DNA from: Lactarius indigo
Lineage: Eukaryota > Basidiomycota > Agaricomycetes > Russulales > Russulaceae
Assembly (NCBI GenBank): GCA_025766275.1
Contig: JAFKAC010000133.1
Span: 62,001-126,000 of the forward strand
Direction: 5' to 3'
DNA length: 64,000 bases
Part shown: positions 42,948 to 57,159 of the stretch, piece by piece
Layout: every line of letters starts with the position of its first letter
Position numbering within the stretch: the first letter of the stretch is position 1
Program-made: the position numbers and the translations under genes
The notes under the pieces: generated by a model
Database searches by the model: none
Told to the model about the DNA's origin: nothing
The model's input: the letters and a program-made list of their open reading frames with translations, nothing else

Positions 42948-45900
42948 CTATGATGAACGGGGCGAGCGTGGTCCGAAGAGACCGCGTGGCTGCGGTGGAA
43001 CCTCTGGTGCTAGATGAATCGTGGGTTCACTTGGCGGCGGTGTGTACTCGAGACCAGGTTGCACTGTTGGCGGATGTTAAATACCGCTTGTAACGAAGAG
43101 AAAAAAAAAACCGTATTTACCTTGCCACGTTGCCCAAGAACCAGCAGCCTGCGCACGGTCGGGAGGTGGCCCCATGGGTGGCCCAGGTGGTGGTTGCATT
43201 GGCGTCTCGATGACGGGTCCTGCCGGGCGGGCCTCCGATCTCTTGCGAGTGCGCTTAAATCCACCCCGTTGGTGAACGGACCGCCACGCGCCGGGGCGGG
43301 GAGGTTCGGGTCCAGGTGCAGGAGGTTCGTCAGGTGGCATATCCGCCGGCTGTTGCGGGGCAAGAGGACCAGTGCTCGGTTTCCTAAAAACGAATAGAAT
43401 AAGCAAAGGCGCCGAACAACACGAAGCGATATGCCTTACCAATCTGGATCGAACATGCCACCAGCTTCGTACTTGCTTCGCAGACACAAGAGAGTGCCAA
43501 TTTCGCTAACCGATTCGTCAGTAAATGACTGAGTCGTGTACGGGAATAAACTCGACGAACAATTGAATATTTCGCCTTTCCTCACGAAGTTTACCAACTT
43601 CGCCGAGAAGCATGCGTACTTCTGTTGCTAAAGATTTGCTGAACTCGTCAAGGTACTGTCCCACATGCAGTTAGATACCGGTCGGAAGTACAGCGGAAGA
43701 ATGCTTACCCCCTGCACATTGAACGGCACCTGCACATTCGCTGTTGACTGTACTGTATCTAGTAACTCTTTGTGTTGCCTCTCCGTTTCCTCGCGCCATG
43801 CTGTGCATAGGTGAGTCCAGGAGTACACGCTTCCCAAAACAAACCACTCACAATCTGTCAACCTCTCGAACAGTTCTCGCAGTGTCAGGTTCTCACTCCT
43901 CAGCGTGTCAATGATGTCTTGAGTTGCTAGAGAGGGGTGAGGAGAACGTCAAAACGACTGTCTGTGGTCCACTTACAGGGCTTCTCTGCTGCAGCGCGCC
44001 GCTCCTCTTCACACCTTTCCCTCTCTTCCGCACGGTCCTCAATGATACCTTGGACCATCCTATACAGGTCTTCCCACCGCTGATTGTCCTCTTGACGCCA
44101 CTCCTGCTTCTTATCCCAATGTTCTTCCACGGTTTCTTTCTTCCGCGCAAATTCCTCGCGATGAGCAAGGAGGAGGTCCGTGATCTCGCTCAACTGTTGT
44201 CTCATCTCCTCGTCGCGTTCGTTGTCCCTCTGAGCATCGGCTTCGCGGCGCTGCTCCTCGTCGTGATCGCGCTGCTGTTTCTCGTGATCGAGCTCGGCAC
44301 GCACACGGGCGAGTTCCTCTTCGAGTTCTCGCACGCGGGCATTGCGCTCCTCTTCGGCGTGAGCACGTTCAGCGAGCACTTGCTGTTCGAGCGCTTCGCG
44401 CGCGGCGCGAGCCTCTTCACGTTCAAGCTGAAGCTGCCTGGCCATCTCTTCTCGCTCACCGTGCACTATGTCTCTGATATCGTCCGCATGTCGGGCAGCA
44501 GACTCTGAGGATGCACGGCGAATCGATGCAATGACAGACTCTGCCTGTTCCGGCACTCCCAACGCTCCAATTTCTGAAGGCGTCGGAGCTCCGAACCTTG
44601 GGCCAGGAACGGGAAGGGGTGCTTCAGTGTCGGCAGCAGTAGAAACGCCAGTAGGAGGAGGTTGTGCCCGAGAGAGTATGGATGCCATTTCATCCATTAG
44701 ATGCCTGGCGTCGGCTTCTCTTCTGGACTCGTGATCATCGAATTGATGAGCGCGGTCAGCTTGTCCTTCGGCGAATAGATGCCCCCGCTCAGCTTCCCTC
44801 TCCTGGAAATCGTGTTCGCGTCGCAGCTCAGCCTCGGCAGCATCCTGAGTGATGTCGGCTAATTGGCGTTCGATCTCCCCAAAGCGTTCTTGCCGTGCTC
44901 TCTCAGCGTCATCGTAGCCCAATTCGCCAGGCCCGGAGGGGAAACGACGGACACTACGTCCCGTGGCCGCGCGCGACACTCCTGGGATGTGAGCACCAGG
45001 TGGGGTCGGCGCATCACGCAATCCTCCTTCACCAGAAATAGTGGGAGACCGAGGAACTTCGTAGGGCTCTGACGGAGGGGTCACCGATCCTGGGCGTATG
45101 TGGCCGCGCGTGTCTGGTTCCGGTATCGGTAACACTTCCGATATTGTCCCCGATCGATCGTATGGTGAACGGCCGCCTTCTGGTGGAGTGACGCCTTCTC
45201 GGGCACGAGCGTCTTCTGGAGCAAGACCACCTTCTGGAGCACCACGGGCACCTTCTGCGGCGCCAGGACCGCCTTCTGGGGCACCGCGGCCACCTTCCGG
45301 AGCACCGGTGCGGCGTGATGCATGTGAAGGGAGGACGGGTACAAATGGAACACTTGGACTTGCGCTGCGAAGTTGGCTTTCGAGGGAGGGTGATCTGACT
45401 CTCCCTTCTTCCCCGTATATGTCAGACCCGGGCCCAGACACCGGAGGATGATAGGCTGCTGGAATGAAAGGTTAATCGATTATAAGTTGTACGTCTTCGT
45501 GTGAGTGATACTTACGAATAGGTTCGGCTCGTGGCCGTGCATGATCAGGAGGAAGAACGTGTATACGCTCCGGACCAGTAACCTCAACGACGGTGGGTGC
45601 TCGAGATGGACGGGTAAGACGTGATGGTGCACCGCTGACCGGCACATGGATGGGTTGCGATGGAGCGTACTGTGAAGGAGGGCCATAAGGATGTTGGAGC
45701 GGCTCGGTGTCCCCTTCGGTGAGAGGACGCGAAATGATGCTTGGTGAATGAGGAGGAGGATATGTGTGCACGTGTGTTACTGACTGCGGAGGAAGAATGG
45801 AAGGACCTGCACGACCGTACTCAGAAGATACTGGAATTGGATGAATCCGACTCGGTGAATAATGTCGACGGCGTGAACGAGGAGAACCAGAATACGATCG

Positions 45901-48900
45901 AGAACGACTCCGAGACGCGTCGTCGCGTTCGCGTTCGCGTCGGCGTCGGCGTCGGCGATCTCGTCGGCGCTCTCGTCTTTCTTCCTCCTCAGTGTCAGTT
46001 GAGGGGGTCCTCGATCTCGGTCGGCGATCTCGTCGACGCCTCTCACGAGACCCACCGCGGGACCGACGCTCGGAGGACGGAGTCCTCGAATCGGAGTACC
46101 TTCGTCCTCGGCGGCTCCCTGGATATCGCTCAGATGGGACGATGTGTACTGCAGTCGGGACCGTTGCCACAGGATGGATAGGCTGGATAGGTTGCTCCGA
46201 GTAGCGTGATGGAGCGTGAGAAAGAGGAGGAGCGTATCCACCTCTCGATGATTCCGGTGTGTGACTACGATACTCTGGAGATCCTGGCCTATAATGGGGC
46301 TGGGACGGTGTCACCACCGTCACTGGTGGCGGAGCAGGAACAACACCAAAACCAGTGGGAGCAGGGACAATGCCATAACCCGGCTGAGCGGGGGGTATTA
46401 TCACAGGAGGTTGGGCGGGCGGGGTACGACTTTCTCTCAAGATGATAGGCGATCGAGGCGACCGAGTGCTGCGGGTAGGTGTAGTAGAACGTGAACGTGA
46501 CCGTGAACGCGAGCGCGAGTCCGGGGGGCGTTGTTGCAAGATGACACCGGGTGGGCCTACAGGAGGATACGGCCCAATAGGAACACCAACGCCATGTTGT
46601 TGAACAGGTGGATGAATGATTATTGGCTGCCCGGGTTGCTGGGGCTCACGACGATCCCCATAATGACCGTCATCAGAATATTCTGAGCGCGGGGGCCGTG
46701 GGGAAGGTAGAATTTGAACCACAGATGGTTGAACTGCAGTGGGCTGTTGAGGTACTTGCGCACGCCCATCATCACGATCACGCTGAGTCGAAGGGGCGAA
46801 GGTAACACCCGGGCCTTGAGGTGCAGCAGGGACCTGCTGAAGGGGCTGCGCCTGCGGCGGGAGATTGATAATCGTGGGCTGACCAGGTCCGTACCCGCTC
46901 GGAGCAACAGGAAGCGGTGGACTCTGCGACCGTGAGCGGTCCGTGCTTCTGCTCGGGGGACGGGGATATTGTGAGCCCTGGGAGGGGGGATACACGAGAA
47001 TAGGCGGCGCGGGTCCTATCGGCTGTGGTTGCGGCTGTACCTGCGGAACGATCTGGGGACCGGGAACGACAATTGGGACCCCGGATGTCGGGCGTGGTGA
47101 AGATTCTGTGCTAGGAGTTTCGGTGGGTGTTCTACTGGGAGTTCCGAAGGAGTCTCGTGGCGATGGCGGGGGAGGTACAAATGGTTCCGGCTCGCCAGCA
47201 GGAACAGGGGGCTGGTATACACGAGGCGGTGGAGCACCACCCTCGAAATGGAACTCTGGCACGAACGGTGCACGCCCATCGGATGGAGGAGACGGAATCA
47301 CAGGCGACTCCGATGGAGTTGGCGTATATGGACCAGGAGCAGGGATCACGACAGGCTGTACACCATACTGCGGCCCAGGGCCATACTGCTGACCAGGGCC
47401 ATACTGCCGACCAGGACCATACTGCTGACCAGCTTGGGGGAAAGAAACCGGAGGAGGAGGAGGAGGAAAGGTGCCAATCGGAGGTGCCGTTCCTGGTCGT
47501 ACAGGGACTCCACCAGTGGGAGCACTAACAGGAGCGCCCTGTCCAGGTAGCACAAAACCACCACCCTCCGGTCCATGTTGTTGTGGCGGGACTAAGATAA
47601 ATTAGGATATTAGTGCTGTGTTGTAACGACAGTGTAGTGTGACCTTACAAACTGGTCCTCGGGATAGACCCAATCGATTCATATCATCATGAAGCTGGTC
47701 AATGCGGGCCGAAACACCACGAAGCTCAGCTTGACGATCTTCCACGTCATGGCCCAACCAATCATTCAGAGAGTTCATATATCTCATCAGTTCACGCTGC
47801 TGTTCCAAAGAAGCCAAGTGCATGAATCGGTTCTCCTGCACACAGTGAGTCTTTGTCACTCCACGAACTTGTTAAAAGGGAACATACCCGAACCATGGCC
47901 ATCATATCATTGAAAATGGGCGGCAGAATGACAGACTAAGTAATATACATCGTTAGCAGAATAAATGATGATTCGAAGAAATTTACGTACTTGAGTGAAT
48001 GGCGGCGGGACTGGCGGGATGCCCCCAGGTAGACTAACCTGGGGGACCGCTCCAGGACCAACAGGCTCCTGTGGCTACAATGTATTTAGTCATGGAAACA
48101 AACTTAGCAGAAATAGCGTACCGGCCGAGGAGGAGCTGGTTGGTACCAAGGCCGTGACTCGAGTTCTGGCGGCGCAGTAGCACGTCCGGGTTCTGCCGCG
48201 GGGTCTGCTTGAACGCCAGTTGAAGGCTACACGATACATGAGGGTAGATCACGAAGAAAAATAGGGTCCAACTTACAACAACGGGTTCATCCTCAGGCTC
48301 GGGCCTGGAACGGATCCAACCTGACTGCGCAGCTGCCGGTCTTTGGCTCCTAATCCTATGGACTTCTCTAAGAAAGTCTGGACCGGCGTCGCCCGCAGGT
48401 TGTTGGCGAGTAATATCGGGTGGTATGACAGGCGTCTCTGGCGAACGCCCTGATCGTTGTATTGGGGTAAACCGACGCTGTGCAAGCGCACTTGGTCTAG
48501 GAGCCACGGTCGGACGTGAAGGCCGTCGGCGACCTATGTCGCGCGTGATGAGGGGCTCGGGAATGGGAACAGTAAATGGCCGTAGCGGGGGCAAATCGCC
48601 AAGAAGCGTCGGGCTGGCGCTTCGAGGTCGTGGTCCACGAGCATCCGGTCGGAAGTTTAGAGGTACGAACGTCGGCGGCGGCTGAATCTGCACGGGAGCT
48701 GTAGGTTGAGGGGGTCGAAGAAGCTCAGCCATCATGTCATCCAGAGACGTTCGTGGTCTCATCGGCGTCGGTGCAATAAGCGTCGGCGTCTCGCGCCGCA
48801 TTCTGTCCCACCGTTCTCTGAGACGTCTGATCGCGGTCGAAGTATCAGACCCTGAATCAAAGATTGACTCTGGTGGAGGAGACGCCGCCCTTGCCCTTGC

Positions 48901-51900
48901 CTGTGCATCCGCTAGCCTGTTGATCAAATCCTCGAGCCGTTGCAATCGTTCCAGTAGTTCTGCGTTGTCTTGCGTTCGGGGAACGCGTTGGCGAAGTTCG
49001 TCTAAGACGTGATTTGTTGACAGTTGGCCATCCCACAGAGCGTCTGTTTGCCCCTTGACTGCGTCCAAGACTTCACGGATGCGGTTGATGACTTCAAGAT
49101 CTATGCAATGAGTCACGGGTGCAGCCCTGACAGTTGCGCTCGATACAGCTGATGGCGTAGGTGACACAGACGGGGTTGACACAGACGGGGTACGAACAAC
49201 TCGCTGGGTCATGTCACTTGATGTCCGGGAAAGATATTCACCTGACGAGGGAGGTGAGCGCGTAATGGGTGTGAGTGGAAGCACCTCAGACGACGGAGAG
49301 CTGGACGGAGATGAGGGTACAGACGACGATGGAGGAGAATACGATATAGGGGATGATAAGATAGACGAGGACGACTCCCTTAGACCTTCTGGCTCGGTCT
49401 CAAACAGTTCGGTCTCTAATGGCTCAGATCCTGATGGCTCAGACTCCATCAGACTGAAATCGTCAGAGTGGTGTGACGACAGGAATGATATAGTGGAACT
49501 CAAAGAAGTCGGAGAGTGTTGAGGGCTACGTGGGGGTGGCGTCAGCGGGATGGCGATGACTCGCGGACTCGCTTTGCCGGTCTCAGTAGGGGGGATGGAG
49601 GGATAATCAGGTGCTCCGCGAGGTCCACCGAGAGATACGACGCTGCTTCCTCCAATAGAACGATCTTTGAAGTGGACAGGAGGGGGTGGTACAACTTGTG
49701 GAACCTCCTTTTCATGCATGTAATCAGCCAGATTACGAAGTTCGTTTTGAATCTCTCCGAGATGGTCGTGAACGCCTTGATTGTCGCGTTGCCTGTCGTT
49801 CTCAACGCCGTGTAGATATTGAAGGAGTCGGTTGACATCATCTGTGATAATGACACTCGGTCTCTCGGATGGTGGTCTTTCCGATCGTGCTCGTTCGGAC
49901 GGAGCTCGTTCGGAGAGTGCCACTTCCGAGGGTATGGTCACTAGATCAGAATGGACGGACGGAACACTACCATGAGGGCTACTCATGCTAACACTAGCGG
50001 AAGCAGTTGGCGTCGACAACAACGAAGGTGTCCTCGGAAGAGGGATGTCCGCCGGCGAGATCTGTGAAATTGAGTGAGTGTCATCCAGCACTGCTTGATC
50101 AAAACTTACCGGTCTCGAGACGGTTGTCCTGTGCGTCGACAAGAGTGATGGCTCTGTTGAAACATCCTCCAAGATGGGCTCCTCAAAAAGAGACCGGTTG
50201 TCTAAGATTTCCGACCCCAAAGAGATAGATGACGTTGTCGAGACCGAAGATGGTGTCCTAGTCAATGTGACCTGGGAGCGTTCTGGTGTCAATATGGGTG
50301 ATGAAATCGATGTGGAAGACGGTGCTCGAAGAGAAGGAGAGGGGACAGTTGGAGGAGCGCTTGGTGACAGGGATGGCGTTGCCGATGCAGAGACTGATAT
50401 CGATACAGTCCCTGTAGGCGATGGTGACGGTTCAGCCGACGCAGAGACCGACATCGATACGGTAGACGTGAGAGAGCGCGAGGATGGCGACGAGTAAGTA
50501 ATCGGCGATGACTCGCTCGACTTGCTTTCGTCGATAGTACTCAGCCGGCTTGGTTCCTGAGAAGTATACGCAGAAGCCGTGGGTCGCAAGAAAGACGTGT
50601 CAAAGGAGATATCCGGACCCTCAGGAAAGGCTATAGACTGAACTGAGGGGGATGCTCGTAGTACCGACGACTCGTACGTATCATCCGTTTCTGGTGGCCA
50701 GAGGGACCCTCGAATCGAGGTCGAGGGGCTCGAGGAGGCTTGAGGACTCGCAGGACGGCGCGATGAAATAGTGCTTGGCGTAGACTCAGTAACCGACGTC
50801 AATAACGATGTCGTCGGCAACGACCCCGGAGGGCCAATGGGGGAAGGACCGGGCAATGACGGTGGAACAGAACTAATGGATCTTGTTGTAGATATTGGCC
50901 GCAGCGGTTCAACTGTCGGCCTCTCAGACGGTAACTCGCTGGTCAGGAGAGAAGGGCTTGATTCTGGCAACGGAATGTCCCTGGCGCTCACTCTGCTCAT
51001 TCTGGTAGAGGTATAGACTGTTGGGATAGTTCCTATGTCGGAAACAGAACTGACACTGGAGACGTCGTCTGATGGGTATAGAGAAAATCCAGGATCAAAG
51101 ATGATTACTGGTGGCTGTGGGAAGGTCTCTGGAGATCTGACCCGGGGTGTCGCGACAGGTACTGGGACTGGTATCCGGGTCTCCTCTGTAGCGGGTTGAG
51201 GGGGGACGACTTCTATGACCTCCTCGGGAGGTTGAGGAGTAACCTGGACGGCCTCTTCTACGAGCGCTGGGGGCGCAATTGGGACTGGCTCTTCAACAGG
51301 CTCAGGGATAGCTTGAACTTCCTCATCGACGGGCTGTGCTACGACCTGCACGGGTGCCTCAACTGGCTGAGGAGCAATGATGCGAATAACACCCCGGACC
51401 GGCTCAGGTGGAGTAACCTGAGTACCTTCCGAGACGATAGATTTCTCCGGTTTGCAACGACACTCCGCATCGTCGTATTCGGTGGAGACCTCCGTTGGAC
51501 ATATCTCCGCAGTAGTGTATGGCGATGTCGGCTCACTGTCACAGACCGGTGCCGTGATATAGTCGGATACAGATTCAGCTTTAGCGCTTGCCTTTGCTGT
51601 GACGAAGCCTTCGGATGAGACGCTTTTGGTAGCCTCCGAGTCGGTAGGGCACAATTCAGCGGTCTCGTAGAGAGATGGGATACTTGGCAAGGATGCGAAT
51701 GACATGATTGAGGGAGAACGGGCGGTCTCGTATTGAGTGGTGCTAGTTGGAGTAGTTGTGGTGATCGGGTCCTCTTCTGATTCAGGCGAATGCTCAGAAG
51801 ATGAACTCGGCAGAGGCGTGCCATTTGCCGATCTGGAGTAAGAAGACCGTGAGTAACTTTCGAGAGTGCTGAAGCCACCGCCTCGTGAGTAGTCCGAATA

Positions 51901-54862
51901 AGACCTGGAATGTGTGTGACCTGATCCGTTATCCCCACTCGAATAGGATTCCGCCCCAGATAGATAAGAGGAAGAGTAGCTGAGTGAGCTAGCAGCATCC
52001 CTCCTTGCTTTGATAGCACGCGAACGTGTGAGTCCCGCAGCTCTGGATGGCGAGTCTGACGTGAAAGCTGAACGGCGAGTGTCGGTCGAAATGCCTAGAT
52101 ACGAGGTACCTTCGCCAAGGTACGTCTGTGGAACCACTGTTCCAGAGCCCGATGTCTCCTCAGTAGGCGCAGCTGAGCTAGACTCAGTGCCTCGAGTTCT
52201 GAAGTGGGTGTCCGATAAGGAAGATACAGAGTGGGACGTAGACGGTTCGCCAGAAGTCCGGGCCCCCGATGTAAAGAACGCATCATCCGAAACTGAAGTC
52301 AGGGACTCTGGGTTAGCCGGCCGCGCACGAGAGCCGCCACCACGAGCACTGGGCGGTGGCGTGACGATAACATCGCGTCGGAGCGTCGGCCCGCTTGATA
52401 CAGTGACGGGTGATCCTTCGCCGATGAGAGCTAAACCGAAACCCAACCCGGGTCGCGCGTCTTTAGCCCGCCGCAACGCAGATTCAAACTCTTCCCCAAG
52501 GTCTGTCATGGAGGTTGTGCGACGTAGAGAGCTGCTGCGGCTGGGCCCAATTACCCGTGGGTCTCCAGGATAAACGATTGTTTGGTTGGAGATGGCACCA
52601 TCATCGACTGCGCGCGAGCGCAGCGACGGCTGGCGAGACAAAGACCCTGCGCTAGACCCCGAAAGTGATTGGAAGTCCGAAAGGTCAGGGATTGACTCCA
52701 TGGGGGGAAGGAATGTGGTGGACCGCGACCCAGAAGCGACGGAGCCAGAACGAGTACTCGTGCTCGCCATCGACCGGATCGTACGCATAGAACCCGTAGG
52801 TGATTGAGTTTCGGAACGATTAGGAACTGTGACTGAGCGATCAAGCACCTCCCTGAAGATACCGTCAGCTAGGAAAAACAAGGACACAATCAAAACTCAC
52901 CAAATGGCGCTGACCCAGCGCACACGCTCTCTAGCCGACTCAGCACCTAGCCGTTCCACGCCGTCGCTATAAAACAATTGGAATGGACACAGGGTCTCCA
53001 TCAAGCTCAAATCTCCGAAGCCTTCCGCCTGAGCATTGGCTGTCTGCGCTCTCGCGGCAATTGTGCCAACATCATCTTGAGCACTCGGGTGCGAAGGCGA
53101 AGCAACTGAGCGGACCTCCGTGCAATTGAGTAGATCCAAAGTTACAATCCCGCGTCCACCGCCTTGAGCAATCCAGGAGAGTACGAGCATGTGGGGGTAT
53201 AGGATTGCTTGACATCTCTGCCATCTATACGGAGGAGATGCGTGTACGTTCAGGTACCACAGAAGTCCGATGCGCAGAGGCTGATAGAGAGAGGAGTTAG
53301 CCCACAAGCACAAGGACACAACGCAAGCAAAGAGGGGCCAATAGATCATCTCCAGGCACAAATGAGATAACGTGACCGTGACGACTCACCTCTTGATTGC
53401 CTTTGGCGAACGTTCCCAATTCGGCAAGGTCGAAAGGCGGAGGAACCACGCTCGACACGAGGGACGTGCTTGTCCTCGGCGTGCTTGGTACGTTGGCATC
53501 TCCTTGACTATCAAGAGAGTCGCTTGTCCTAAATGTGGACGAGCCACTCTCACCGCCCATTGCAACCCTTTCTCGTTGAGAACCCCTCTCGATGCGACGT
53601 CGTACGCTAAAAAATCCTTCGTCCGGCGTCACATCCGTTGACGATTTGTTGGAACTAACACGGGATGACTCGTCGAACGAGGGAGAGCGGCTCTTCCACG
53701 CCGCAACAACGTTACGCACCGAGCTCAGTGGTGAGCGTGGCGATGCCTGTGGTCGCCTGAGCGAAGGGCCTTGAGATGCAGTATCGGTATCAGTGGCTGT
53801 ATATGAGGTGGAAGTGAACGTGTTCGAGTGTGTTGGAGTGGCGCTTGATGAGTGATGGCTATCAAACCCGGAGTCAAGCGCCATGGTGGTACTACTACGG
53901 GGAGGAGGCGAAAGGAAGGAACGCGAAGGCCCACTAGAGGTGTAAGATTGCGATTGAGAGACCCAACTCTTACTGGGGGAAGAGGGGCGTGAGCCTGTAG
54001 AGCTCCCATATCCATAAGTTGTAGAGCCAAAAGTCGGTATAGATTGGCTCGTTTGCGTATAAGGACTGGGCGAACGAGGGCCAGCAGGTACTGAACCTGT
54101 CCTCCTATGGTCAAAAGGGGAGTACGAGCGCGATGAGGTATCAGATGACGATTTATCCTCGAAGAATGCAATGAGGTCCCCAGTACGACGGCTTGGGGTA
54201 TTGGCGCTGGGCCCAGGCTCAGTGACACCTCGAGAATGAATGGATATGCCAGACCGCCTAATGGCGTCAGAAACGGGCCTGGATCCAGGGACCGAGAGAT
54301 TGTGCGACGTAGGGCGCGAAGACGGGTTTTCAGTACGTTCCGTAATAGTGCTCAGGATGCGGCCGTCGCGCAGAGTATTTGTGAAAGGTATATAGCTAGA
54401 CGTGGTAGCCGTGAATGAAGGAGAAGACGCCGAGCCGCTCAGATATGAGGACGGGGTGGCAGACGATCCTCGCGACCATTCAGTCAGAGCATCTTCGGTC
54501 TGATCCAGCTCATCGTCGAGCGCACTCAAAGCTGCCTCGACCTCAGCTGCGTCTCGAATGGAGTCGTCTTCGGAATACGTGTATAGATCAGAGCCGGAAC
54601 GTCTGTTGGAGGGGGAAGGTGAAACCGTGATACGACGCATATCATTCCCAGAGATATCGCTGTCATTCGACGAGTTCCCTGGGAGAAAGTGATGGGCCGC
54701 TGTATCTCACAGAAAGAAAAAATAACAACAATTACCTGAGCGAGAAGAGTATGAATACCTGGTAGGGGAAGACCCGGACCGAGTGAAAGTTGAGAAAGTT
54801 GCAGTGCCGAAGAGCGGGGAGCGAGCCCCTGACCTCGACGCGTCAGATGAGTAGCTCGACAT
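42948..54862 (-). CDS. 3673-aa low-complexity protein with PH-like segment, 17 exons
   Basis: Exons from the start are 54862-54736, 54678-53390, 53280-52901, 52852-50110, 50061-48277, 48226-48122, 48074-47991, 47935-47888, 47835-47649, 47591-45516, 45458-43977, 43926-43852, 43800-43709, 43655-43552, 43505-43440, 43383-43121 and 43063-42948. The coding length, 11022 nt, closes in frame. Residues about 473-600 form a folded PH-like block (GLLWYLNVHASPPYRWQRC, ILYPHMLVLSWIA, CPFQLFYSDGVERLGAESAR). The rest is Ser/Thr/Pro-rich, with an RS-rich and YGPG-repeat part (about 2250-2940), a long Arg/Glu coiled coil (about 2990-3430) and a conserved end with KYEAGGMFDPDW. Similar proteins occur in other Agaricomycetes; a membrane or cortex role is only suggested by the PH-like fold. 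It might be two genes, but no internal stop or start forces that. Confidence 0.7.
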
Positions 54863-55102
54863 ACGAGAATTCTGTTAGAATGGTTAGAGAAACACTTAGT
54901 ACATGCGTTGCGAACGAGAATGTAAGCAACAAAGGCGAGAGCAAAGGAAACAAGGCGATGCCGAGTCAATCAAAGCCACACAGGATTTCGAAAAGTCAAC
55001 TTCCTCAGATCGCACACGTGACCGCGCCTATTGTATCACGTGTGTTATCAGCCCCTTCCTGGTTTCTGTCGCTGCGTTGCCTTGATTCTTCCGTTCACTA
55101 TC
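54863..55102. promoter_or_regulatory. Bidirectional promoter region between the 3673-aa gene and RBX1
   Basis: Only 240 bp separate the two divergent start codons, so both promoters must lie here or within the genes. CACGTG-like motifs (CACACGTGACC and ATCACGTGTG) occur near 55013-55042; they are E-box-like. Confidence 0.5.
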
Positions 55103-55726
<624 letters not shown>

Positions 55727-55924
55727 TAGTATATCGCTTTGTAACATTGTATCTTTCTGAGCCTCTAAGAAACACCATGCACGTATTCGAGGTTCTCGGT
55801 GCAATAAGTCGACTGCAGACCGCATACCAGCTGGCTTCGTAAGCAGCGGGGCTATCACAGCGCAATTTCCACTTCCATGTGTGAACTCAGTATACCTAGA
55901 ACCTAGACCCAACCCCCAATCACG

Positions 55925-57159
55925 ATGTTCGAACCAATCGATAAGGCATTTCAGCAGGATTTCTACTCACAATTTCAGGCTTCTCGTGCTGGTTTGCGTG
56001 CTTTCGACATAGACCTGTTCTTTATCTGAGTGGCTTTCGTTCAGATCTCATTGCGCGTTTAGATGTAGCGAAGCACAGTCCCACATCCGACAACGATTGG
56101 CAGGAGCTGGCTCTGAATACCCGAAAGCTGAGAAAATATCTGACCGAAGCAACAACATTCCTTCCCTCTTACGATCAACGACAATGTCAAGCAGTGCGTT
56201 GCCATACATGTACAGCTTGTGATGAGTACTCATGACTTTTCAATCTTACTCCTTCACGCAGCAAATGGAATTATTAGAGCAGAGTTTAGAAGAGACGCGT
56301 TCGGCGTCCCTACCAAAGAAGAAATTTGCTTTCAAGCGCAAGGCAGATCGACCCCCAGTTTTAGCTGCACCTACGTTGCCACCTTCTTCCCAGGCCACAC
56401 CACCACAACCCGAGCTGGACCACTTGTCGACATTGTCTACTTTCCTTAAGCTAAGCGCACAGTCCAACTGCAGACTGTCTTTTCGGTCTCTTCCAACCTT
56501 CGGAGACGACACCCCGACTTTTGACCTGACCATTTCGGATCTAAACCGTTGCATCGTAGACTTATGTGGCCCAGCTAACATTGCGTCTCCTCATCATCAA
56601 CTCTCCTTGACTGCCCTCCACATCCGCGATCTGAAAAACACGATTCTGGTTTTACCCCATGTAAAAGGCAGCGTGCTCTTACACAACCTGCATACGTGTA
56701 TGGTGATCGTTGCCTGCCACCAGGCAAGTATCTCCTTGTCCGACATCGACGACCGCTCTTACCTACTTCGTCCAGTTCCGCATGCACAGTTCAACCAATG
56801 TTCGCGTATACCTTTCGGCGGTCTCTAATCCTGTCATCGAGGACTGCTCTGCTATAGCTTTTGCGGAATACCCGCCATTCTTTGCCTCACTTAACCCACT
56901 GATTGCAGATGCGCTACCGTCTAATGTAGGTACCATCATCTGTTCTCAAACGTGTCTCACATTCCTCCACCAGAGTAATCACGCCGATATACAAGATTTT
57001 TCGCACATCCGACCGACTCCGTCACCTAATTGGACCATTTTCCCTCCTAAGAACGAGAATTGGGACGATCTTTTGACTCAAGAAGATCCCTCACCCCAAG
57101 AGATAGACAATATTCTGATCGCGCATTTACCTGACGCGACATCTGGCGAGGCGACGTAA
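55925..57159 (+). CDS. TBCC: Tubulin-binding cofactor C
   Basis: Exons 55925-55991, 56045-56193, 56262-56723, 56776-56925 and 56974-57159 give 337 aa. The N-terminal FQQDFYSQFQASRADLIARL resembles the spectrin-like TBCC N-domain. The C-terminal beta-helix (C-CAP/cofactor C-like) shows CIVDLCG, LTALHIRDLKNTILVLPHV, GSVLLHNLHTCMVIVACHQ, FRMHSSTNVRVYLS and NPVIEDCSAIAFA. The arginine in FRMHSS is the expected GAP residue region. TBCC acts with cofactors D and E as a GTPase activator releasing folded alpha/beta-tubulin. The third intron (56724-56775) has a GC donor. Start ATG 55925 fits the N-domain. Confidence 0.93.

Noticed and set aside
44468..53774. Many plus-strand frames of 60-190 aa
   Set aside because: They are antisense to the low-complexity 3673-aa gene, whose skewed codon use leaves the other strand open.
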